A program made the position numbers and the translations under genes. DNA of 5,585 nt from Acidobacteriota bacterium (GTDB lineage: Bacteria; Acidobacteriota; Holophagae; Thermotomaculales; Thermotomaculaceae): assembly GCA_015487755.1 (NCBI GenBank), contig WFPG01000055.1, positions 1 to 5,585 on the forward strand, in the 5' to 3' direction. Shown here in pieces: positions 1-5,239 of this stretch. How positions within the stretch are numbered: position 1 is the stretch's first letter; each line of letters opens with the position of its first letter. The notes beneath the pieces were generated by a model. It had not been told where the DNA came from. It did not search any database and was given only the letters and a program-made list of their open reading frames with translations.

Positions 1-34
1 CTTAAAAATCCTGTTTTCAAAATCTATCTACCTG

Positions 35-65
35 AAAAAACAAAAAAGCGGGGAATTCTCCCCGC
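35..65 (-). terminator. Rho-independent terminator of the cytochrome/porin operon
   Basis: On the minus strand a perfect 7-bp GC-rich stem (GCGGGGA pairing with TCCCCGC, positions 59-65 and 48-54) encloses a 4-base loop. It is followed directly by TTTTTTGTTTTTT (positions 47 down to 35). The stem begins 28 bases after the octaheme cytochrome stop codon, so it closes that operon. Read on the plus strand the hairpin lacks a good U-tract, so it should act in one direction only. Positions 1-34 beyond it show no recognisable feature. Confidence 0.93.
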
Positions 66-93
66 CTTCTTAAATTAATTGGTGGTGCTTGAA

Positions 94-1539
94 TTATTTG
101 TGTGTCTTCTGGGTGAATCTTCCGCCGTATTTTTTAGGATCGCCTTTGTATCCTAATGCTTTCCAGTCCATTCTGCCGTTCTTGCTGTGGCAATCCTGGC
201 ATTTCAACGCCTTATCTCCAGGAACTACTTCATGGAAAAGGCCCATATACCTTTCAACCTTAATCCATTCAAAATCCTTTGCTGTTATGTCTTTTCCAAA
301 ATAAGTTTTTGCTCCTTCAATAACCGCTTTGTTAACATCTCCTGTTTTGAAGATAGTGTTAACATTAATAGGAAGAATTAATCTTTCTTTCTTCAAAATA
401 GGCATTTTAGCCACATGCCTTTTCATAGCGTAGATTTTTGCATTGGGGTCATTGATTGAGCCGTCAGGATAAACCATTTTCACATAACCGTTAACTGCTT
501 TGGCCGGTTTGTGCGGATCCTGGAAAATTGATTTTCCGTTCCACCACATATATACAGGCTTTACATGCTTTTTCTTAATAGCAAATTCCCCATGTTTTCC
601 ATTAGGTTCAAGTTCATTTTTAGACCAATCCCTGTAAACATCAGTCGCATCATACCTTGCGTAATCGGGAATATGGCAAACTGTACAATAAACAGTTTGA
701 GTATGCCTGTTTAAAACATCGCTTTCGTGAGGCTCTGTGTCATGGCAGTTTTCACATGCAACCTTAACACCGGGCAAATCCCTTGCAGCAAGGTCAACAC
801 CCCTGCCTGCAATTCTGTGGTTTTTAGTGGTGTGGCAGTCAACACAGGTCATGTCGTTTGCAAAGTGAACATCTAAGTTCTCATCCGCATCATAGTGAGC
901 CATTTCAATATCGCCTCTCTTAAAGTTTGCGCCGCCACCTGAGCCTGCATGGCATTTCAAGCACATTGCCGCAGTTGGCTTTGTAACATTTTTAGCTCTC
1001 AAAGTTAAGATATCAGCATCCATGTTGGGTACCCAGTGAAGTTTGCCGTCTTTGTCTTTTACAACCTTTCTTGAATAACCGGGAGCATGGCACATTAAGC
1101 AATCAATGTTTTCAAGTTCTTTTTCAGTCATCTTTTCTGAGGGCTTTTTACCAAAGCCAATGTGGCACTTTGAGCACCCGTCAACGATTACCTTCCCGTC
1201 TTTGTTCACATACCTATCAATCCACGGAGCAACAGGGTTTGTGCAGAAATCGTTAATATCATGCATTTTTCCTACTTTTGTCCCAGGCTCAACGCCTATT
1301 AAATCTTCCGCACTTGCCTTTGCACTCCACTGATAATGAAGAGAATGGAATACATCCTCAGCTTCTTTTCTGTGGCATTTTAAACAGGTTTTTGTGCCCT
1401 CAAACTTCTGGATGTAGTAATAATGAGGCGGGTTCATGTCATCATCACCCTCATCGTCTGCCAGCACGACATTGAAAGTCATTGCCAATAGCACAACGAG
1501 TAGCGAGAAAACCTTTACCCATTTGAACGCTTCTTTCAT
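94..1539 (-). CDS. Octaheme c-type cytochrome, octaheme tetrathionate reductase (OTR)-like
   Basis: This is an exported 481-residue multiheme cytochrome. The first 27 residues are a Sec signal peptide (hydrophobic FSLLVVLLAM, cleavage likely after VLA27), followed by a very acidic mature N-terminus (DDEGDDD). Eight CXXCH heme sites start at residues 52, 122, 147, 193, 232, 262, 285 and 447; the last lies about 160 residues beyond the seventh. The heme spacing and local motifs (HYQW after heme 1, NDFC at 96-99, CSKCHIGFG, IDCLMCH, CHAGSGGG with FKRGD, CHTTKNH, LNRHT then CHIPDYAR) match my recollection of the OTR family characterised in Shewanella. That enzyme reduces tetrathionate, and also nitrite and hydroxylamine, in vitro. 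No CXXCK site is present, which argues against NrfA or octaheme nitrite reductase. ATG at 1539 is chosen over an in-frame TTG at 1551 because GGGAGGGG lies just upstream of it and the TTG would sit inside that site. It is the last gene of the unit, 21 bp after the barrel gene. Cytochrome identity is certain; family is likely; substrate is unknown. Confidence 0.9.
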   Translation of the reverse strand: MKEAFKWVKVFSLLVVLLAMTFNVVLADDEGDDDMNPPHYYYIQKFEGTKTCLKCHRKEAEDVFHSLHYQWSAKASAEDLIGVEPGTKVGKMHDINDFCTNPVAPWIDRYVNKDGKVIVDGCSKCHIGFGKKPSEKMTEKELENIDCLMCHAPGYSRKVVKDKDGKLHWVPNMDADILTLRAKNVTKPTAAMCLKCHAGSGGGANFKRGDIEMAHYDADENLDVHFANDMTCVDCHTTKNHRIAGRGVDLAARDLPGVKVACENCHDTEPHESDVLNRHTQTVYCTVCHIPDYARYDATDVYRDWSKNELEPNGKHGEFAIKKKHVKPVYMWWNGKSIFQDPHKPAKAVNGYVKMVYPDGSINDPNAKIYAMKRHVAKMPILKKERLILPINVNTIFKTGDVNKAVIEGAKTYFGKDITAKDFEWIKVERYMGLFHEVVPGDKALKCQDCHSKNGRMDWKALGYKGDPKKYGGRFTQKTHK

Positions 1540-1541
1540 TT

Positions 1542-1549
1542 CCCCTCCC
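1542..1549 (-). promoter_or_regulatory. Shine-Dalgarno that sets the octaheme cytochrome start
   Basis: GGGAGGGG sits two bases before the ATG at 1539, with the GGGAGG core four bases from it. The upstream in-frame TTG at 1551 overlaps this element and has no site of its own, so the protein should begin MKEAF. Confidence 0.85.
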
Positions 1550-1560
1550 AAAAAAATTTT

Positions 1561-3420
1561 TTAATATCTGACAGTTAGACTAAAGTAGATATTATCTACT
1601 TTATCAAACACCGGCATTAAAGTGTCAAATGCGGTAACCTCTTCAACCTTTTTAGGTGCTCCAAGAGGCACTCCGCTTCCTGTGTATTCGTAATCGTAAT
1701 GCTGGTAACCTGTTGTTAAGAAGAACTTCTGCCCGAAGAAAGGATAGATATAGTAAATTTCGTAAACATCACCCCTGGTAGCCGCTTTGCTTCCCACAAT
1801 ATTGTCCTCTGCACCTGTGAAATTAAACCAGTACTTCGAACCGTGGTTATACTCAACACCTATCCTGGATCCGTTTTCAAAATCATAAATCAAACCTGCC
1901 CATACTGCGTTACCGCTGTGCTTTTCCTGGCTACCGTTGTCGTTTAACAACGCGTCTTTACCCCAGAACACCATCATCGGGTTCATTGAGGTCCCGTTCG
2001 GGTTTGCCCAGCTACCTGAGTATGAGAAAAAGTACTGAAAGTTTCCGTATTTACCTTCAACAATTAAAGTTGCCAGGTCAATTGTTCCGATATTGTTTGA
2101 AGGCTGCAACCTTGAAACATAGCCTCCGGGATTTGCAGCAAGGTAATATTCGTCAAAAACACCGTCATTGTTAATATCAACACCGTTTACGGTAAAAGGC
2201 ATAACAACTGTGCCTGTAAAACCGTCTGTTACATCAAATGCATGAGCGTAACTTAAAGTAACCCTGATTTTGTCGGTTCTATAGAGGTTTGAAATAAAAC
2301 CTAAAAGGTGAACATCTTTTATATCAGGGTTAGGATATGCTGAATAAGAATTGCCCCAACCTGATTCAAACCCTACACCGTAGCATAATTTAAAAGTAAA
2401 CCCGGGTATTCCAAGTTGGTCTTCAAGGTTGAACCCAAGGCTCATACCGTCAAACTGCCAGTTAATTATAGTTGCAATAGGGGAACCGCCTACAACAGAG
2501 TAATTTCTATATTCCATCGGCAAACCGTCTGTGGAAGGCCTTCTTCCAACCGAAAAATGCCAGTTATCGCCTGAATAGGTAAAAAATGCCCTTTCAACCC
2601 TTAATTTATCGTCAGTGGGAACAGATGCGTCAAAACCGTCCATTAACATTGAGGTCATCTGGCCGTTGTAAAACTTCATGTCTGCTCCGTCGCCCCATGT
2701 TTTATACATTGTAAGCCTGCCGACAAATTTTAAATTGTCGTTTATCTGAGAAGACATATTTATTCTAAGCCTTGTAGAATACATAACAGTATTGTCTTTG
2801 TTATCAATAGCAGGAGCAATGCCGTTAAACATCATCTGGTAAAGGGGAAGGTCTGCCGCCCCGAATTTATCGGAAAAATAAGGTACGCCTAAAGAATTTG
2901 CGGCTACGGACGGCATATCATACTCATCAAATACTCCGTTGCCGTTCATATCTACAAAACCGTTTGCGGAAACAAAACCCATTTGAACCATTGCATCCAT
3001 CATACCCTGCAAAACATCACCGTAACTTTGAGCAAAAGTAGGATTAAAAGTATAACCTGAACCTTCGCCGTAAAGTGTTCCGCCTATCTGGTCTACCGGA
3101 ACAACAAGCCTGTTGAATGCCCATAATTGCAACATAGCACTTGCCCAATCAGGCATTATTCTCATGTCTTTGTAATGGATAGAATCAGCCCTTGTCCTTA
3201 ATTCATAAGAAAAGTTAATTCTATCCATTACCGTATGCTGTTCATTTTTATCTACTCTGTCCGACATATCGTCAAGTGAGTCTTCCAAATCTGAAATCTG
3301 CTCCTGTAACTCCTTAATTTTCTTTTCAAGTTCCTTTTTGGTTACTGTCTGAGAATAAGATTTAAAGCCATAAAGTGAAAAAACGCACATAACCAGGACA
3401 AATAAAACCTTCCTCAACAT
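1561..3420 (-). CDS. Outer-membrane beta-barrel protein, DUF3373-like putative porin
   Basis: This 619-residue protein is predicted to be an outer-membrane barrel. It has a signal peptide (about residues 1-23, cleavage near SYS/QT). A short charged heptad-like coiled coil follows at about 27-60 (KKELEKKIKELQEQI and onward). The rest is long and rich in alternating aromatic and polar strands, ending in the aromatic IYFSLTVRY, as expected for a BAM-recognised C-terminal strand. Segments INFSYELRTRADS (68-80), YSTRLRINMSS (214-224), FVGRLTMYKTWGD (232-244), VERAFFTYS (275-283) and SVGRRPSTDGLP (290-301) fit my recollection of the DUF3373 family, found in multiheme-cytochrome-rich bacteria. Two near-identical acidic loops, DMNGNGVFDEYD (157-168) and DINNDGVFDEYY (415-426), resemble EF-hand calcium loops and probably lie in barrel loops. 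The only other cysteines are in the signal peptide (12) and at 346, so there is no heme. AGGGAGG lies five bases before the ATG. It sits between two cytochrome genes, suggesting a channel or scaffold for electron or substrate passage. Barrel is confident; role is inferred. Confidence 0.85.
   Translation of the reverse strand: MLRKVLFVLVMCVFSLYGFKSYSQTVTKKELEKKIKELQEQISDLEDSLDDMSDRVDKNEQHTVMDRINFSYELRTRADSIHYKDMRIMPDWASAMLQLWAFNRLVVPVDQIGGTLYGEGSGYTFNPTFAQSYGDVLQGMMDAMVQMGFVSANGFVDMNGNGVFDEYDMPSVAANSLGVPYFSDKFGAADLPLYQMMFNGIAPAIDNKDNTVMYSTRLRINMSSQINDNLKFVGRLTMYKTWGDGADMKFYNGQMTSMLMDGFDASVPTDDKLRVERAFFTYSGDNWHFSVGRRPSTDGLPMEYRNYSVVGGSPIATIINWQFDGMSLGFNLEDQLGIPGFTFKLCYGVGFESGWGNSYSAYPNPDIKDVHLLGFISNLYRTDKIRVTLSYAHAFDVTDGFTGTVVMPFTVNGVDINNDGVFDEYYLAANPGGYVSRLQPSNNIGTIDLATLIVEGKYGNFQYFFSYSGSWANPNGTSMNPMMVFWGKDALLNDNGSQEKHSGNAVWAGLIYDFENGSRIGVEYNHGSKYWFNFTGAEDNIVGSKAATRGDVYEIYYIYPFFGQKFFLTTGYQHYDYEYTGSGVPLGAPKKVEEVTAFDTLMPVFDKVDNIYFSLTVRY
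2143..2178 (-). other. EF-hand-like acidic loop 2 in the barrel protein
   Basis: This encodes DINNDGVFDEYY (residues 415-426). Positions 1, 3, 5, 6, 8 and 9 of a canonical EF-hand loop are D, N, D, G, F and D, but position 12 is Y rather than E or D. It is nearly the same as the loop at residues 157-168. Metal binding is an inference from the pattern. Confidence 0.55.
2917..2952 (-). other. EF-hand-like acidic loop 1 in the barrel protein
   Basis: This encodes DMNGNGVFDEYD (residues 157-168). The pattern D-x-N-x-N-G-x-F-D-x-x-D fits a calcium-binding EF-hand or dockerin-type loop at every ligand position. It lies in an insert rich in M, G and N between two predicted strand regions (about residues 100-210), so a surface or periplasmic loop is likely. 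Confidence 0.55.
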
Positions 3421-3486
3421 AAAAACCTCCCTAAAAAATTAAATGGGAATAGGGTGAGATTATCCCCCTACTTTTAATTGTCTTTA

Positions 3487-3825
3487 TTAATCACAGGTTT
3501 GAGGCTTCTCTGAGTCAAGCGCCCCTACATAGCAGAATGCCCAGAGATCATTAATATCTTTTTCAGATAATTTTACTTCAACATTTGCTCTCTTATGTTT
3601 TCTATTGAGTTTTTTTGCATTGTCTTTTAAATATCTTTTCCATTGAGCCCTGGTCTTATGCGCGGGAGTTAACTTTTTAGCCTTTTTGCCGTTATGACAG
3701 GATTTGCACTGTTCTCTGAAAATCTTTTTTCCGTGAGCGATATCGCCTTTTTTTCTGTCGAGTGCAAGTGCACTTAAAGATGAAACCATCAAAATCGCAC
3801 AAACCAAAATCAATACCTTTTTCAT
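3487..3825 (-). CDS. Small basic monoheme c-type cytochrome, exported
   Basis: This 112-residue protein has a signal peptide (residues 1-21, MKKVLILVCAIL, cleavage after SALA) and one heme site, CKSCH at 40-44, preceded by HGKKIFREQ as in class I-like small cytochromes. The mature part (about 91 residues) contains no methionine, so the usual His-Met ligation is impossible; His31, His56, His77 or a lysine would have to serve as sixth ligand. It is strongly basic, with 25 Lys/Arg against 11 Asp/Glu after cleavage. Two further cysteines (98 and 111, in AFCYVGALDS and KPQTCD) could form a disulfide near the C-terminus. A similar ending (DS..P.TC) is familiar to me from unnamed small cytochromes of Geobacter-like bacteria. 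ATG at 3825 is preferred over ATG at 3843 because GGAGGG lies five bases before it and it gives a clean signal peptide. It is the first gene of the unit, probably a periplasmic electron carrier to the partners encoded downstream. Confidence 0.88.
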   Translation of the reverse strand: MKKVLILVCAILMVSSLSALALDRKKGDIAHGKKIFREQCKSCHNGKKAKKLTPAHKTRAQWKRYLKDNAKKLNRKHKRANVEVKLSEKDINDLWAFCYVGALDSEKPQTCD

Positions 3826-3830
3826 TGAAT

Positions 3831-3836
3831 CCCTCC
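3831..3836 (-). promoter_or_regulatory. Shine-Dalgarno that sets the monoheme cytochrome start
   Basis: GGAGGG is separated by five bases (ATTCA) from the ATG at 3825. The in-frame ATG at 3843 has only AT-rich sequence upstream and would place MFRRDS before the signal peptide, so the shorter start is chosen. Confidence 0.85.
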
Positions 3837-3895
3837 GAAACATATAATTTATTTTTTTGAAGTCTATACCAGATTAACCCTACGCACCACCAAAA

Positions 3896-3925
3896 ATTAT
3901 AATATCATATTTTTCTAATATTCAA
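3896..3925 (-). promoter_or_regulatory. Putative sigma70-type promoter of the cytochrome/porin operon
   Basis: On the minus strand TTGAAT (3925-3920) is followed after 18 bases by a perfect TATAAT (3901-3896). Transcription would begin near 3889, giving a leader of roughly 64 bases before the monoheme cytochrome ATG. The element lies in the only sizeable intergenic gap in the window, between the aro unit and the cytochrome genes. The region is very AT-rich, so matches arise easily, but the -10 is exact and the placement is right. Confidence 0.6.
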
Positions 3926-3928
3926 TCA

Positions 3929-3984
3929 AAAAATAAAAAAGTTTGTGAATTTTAATCTATTTTTCGAACATTAAAGTTTACAAA
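3929..3984 (-). terminator. Weak AT-rich hairpin plus T-tract at the end of aroE-aroK
   Basis: In the minus-strand transcript positions 3984-3970 (TTTGTAAACTTTAAT) can pair with 3956-3942 (ATTAAAATTCACAAA), giving 13 pairs out of 15 around a 13-base loop. One base later comes TTTTTTATTTTTTG (3940-3927). The stem covers the last codons and the stop codon of aroE-aroK. The layout is that of an intrinsic terminator, but the stem is almost all A-T, so it may be inefficient and allow some read-through into the cytochrome operon. Confidence 0.5.
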
Positions 3985-5239
3985 TTTCGTAAAGAATAAC
4001 ATCCGAAACGCCTTCTATTTCTTTATTTGAAGTATTCACAATTAAATCTGAAAGTTTAAAATAGTTATCCTTACGATTTTCAAATAGATTAACAAAGGAA
4101 TTGAAATCCATTCTCAAAGGCCTTGAAGAATTTTCCGTTCTTTTATAAAAATTTTTTATTTCTCCATATAGGTAGACGTTAAAAAAAGATTTATTTAAAA
4201 TTTCAAAACATTCCTTTGTATTGACTATACCTCCCCCTGTTGCCAGTACTATTTTTCCCTTTTCCAAAAACTTTTGAAGATAAGTTTGCTCCAATTTCCT
4301 GAAATACTGTTCACCGTATTGATTAAAGATAACAGGAATAGTTTTCCCCTCGCCTTTCTCAATTTCTTTGTCTAAATCTATAAAATGGTAGTTTAATTTT
4401 TCCGCAAGTCTTTTCCCCACAGATGTTTTTCCGCTCCCCATAAAACCTATTAGTGCTATTCTATCAGGGGGTTTTGTGCCACCAACAGGCTTGAAAGCAC
4501 TGGTTTTTTCACAGTTAAACCCAAAAAAAGAACAGGATACTTTCCCCTGCTCTATCAACCATTCTTCACCAGAGATATATTTAACCCCTTGCATTTCACA
4601 CTCATTTTTAAAAAAATGTTGTTTGTAAATTGCGGTAAAAAAGGTTGAATTAGCACTTAACAACGAGATGTCTAAATCTATCTTTACAGGGATTGTATAG
4701 ACAATAGCATCTATATCTTTTAATACCGAATTTACTTCTGAAAGCGGCAAAAAAAAGGCATTATACTTTTTTGCTACTTCTTTTCCCTTTTGAATGCTTC
4801 TGTTTGCAAGATAACAGACAGCTCTCTCTTTTTTATAGACATACAAAGCAGCCCTTGCCGCACCTCCTGCCCCTATTACAAGTATTTTTTTATTTTCAAG
4901 GTTTCCGAAAGTTTTTTTAAGCGGCATTAAGGCACCGAATATATCTGTGTTAAAGCCTTTTAATTGTTTCCCGAAAACAAGTGTATTCACCCCTTCAACT
5001 TCTTTTGCGTCTTTGCTGATAAAATCAACCTTTTCCAACAACTCTTTTTTATAAGGCATGGTAATATTAATGCCCTTTACTCCTAAAAGTTTACAGGTTT
5101 CAAGGGCATCTTCAAGGTTTTCAGAGGCAATACGGGAATAATAAGCGTCAATATCCTCACTTTTGAAAAAAGAGTTAAACATCAAAGGGCTTTTGCTGTG
5201 TGCCACAGGTTTGCCTATTACTGCATAGAAATCTGTCAT
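3971..5239 (-). CDS. aroE/aroK: Bifunctional shikimate dehydrogenase-shikimate kinase (AroE-AroK fusion)
   Basis: This 422-residue cytosolic fusion catalyses reduction of 3-dehydroshikimate to shikimate and its ATP-dependent phosphorylation to shikimate 3-phosphate. The AroE half (about 1-245) shows the substrate motif SKSP (15-18), NITMPYK with catalytic Lys64, N85, FNTD with Asp99, the nucleotide loop GAGGAAR (123-129) and NRS (146-148), which favours NADP(H). Its C-terminal part is degenerate: the usual DxxYxPxxT signature is reduced to TAIYKQ, although Gln231 of the final helix is kept. After a short linker (about 246-258) the AroK half shows Walker A GFMGSGKT (265-272), FIDLD (D288 and D290), FRKLE (Arg314), TGGG (334-337), RPLR (373-376) and a C-terminal Arg389 before NYF. 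Each half is near its family's normal length. The ATG overlaps the aroD stop as ATGA, with GGGAGG ten bases upstream, suggesting translational coupling. The kinase looks fully functional; the dehydrogenase is probably so. Confidence 0.95.
   Translation of the reverse strand: MTDFYAVIGKPVAHSKSPLMFNSFFKSEDIDAYYSRIASENLEDALETCKLLGVKGINITMPYKKELLEKVDFISKDAKEVEGVNTLVFGKQLKGFNTDIFGALMPLKKTFGNLENKKILVIGAGGAARAALYVYKKERAVCYLANRSIQKGKEVAKKYNAFFLPLSEVNSVLKDIDAIVYTIPVKIDLDISLLSANSTFFTAIYKQHFFKNECEMQGVKYISGEEWLIEQGKVSCSFFGFNCEKTSAFKPVGGTKPPDRIALIGFMGSGKTSVGKRLAEKLNYHFIDLDKEIEKGEGKTIPVIFNQYGEQYFRKLEQTYLQKFLEKGKIVLATGGGIVNTKECFEILNKSFFNVYLYGEIKNFYKRTENSSRPLRMDFNSFVNLFENRKDNYFKLSDLIVNTSNKEIEGVSDVILYEICKL

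Noticed and set aside
94..1539. Octaheme nitrite reductase, NrfA or hydroxylamine oxidoreductase identity for the multiheme protein
   Set aside because: There is no CXXCK heme site, and the heme spacing and flanking motifs resemble the OTR family instead.
89..2174. Several forward-strand open reading frames of 61-75 codons lying opposite the octaheme and barrel genes
   Set aside because: They run antisense to well-supported genes, have no Shine-Dalgarno of note and encode low-complexity or cysteine-rich sequence mirroring heme codons.
3385..3420. Cysteines in the signal peptides of the barrel (C12) and monoheme cytochrome (C9), considered as lipoprotein sites
   Set aside because: Neither is preceded by a lipobox and both lie inside the hydrophobic core, with ordinary signal peptidase I sites further on.
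3450..3470. Possible hairpin (TAGGG with CCCTA, 11-base loop) between the monoheme cytochrome and barrel genes
   Set aside because: The stem is only five base pairs and no T-tract follows directly; it is too weak to call as a terminator or attenuator.
79..3893. A 10-base inverted match (TTGGTGGTGC at 79-88; GCACCACCAA at 3884-3893) near the two ends of the cytochrome operon, as if mRNA ends could pair
   Set aside because: Ten-base matches are expected several times by chance in 5.6 kb, and the 5' copy straddles the predicted transcription start, so most of it would not be in the RNA.
3926..3930. TTGAT half-site resembling an FNR/CRP box just upstream of the -35
   Set aside because: The matching ATCAA half is missing at the required spacing, and such pentamers are common in AT-rich DNA.
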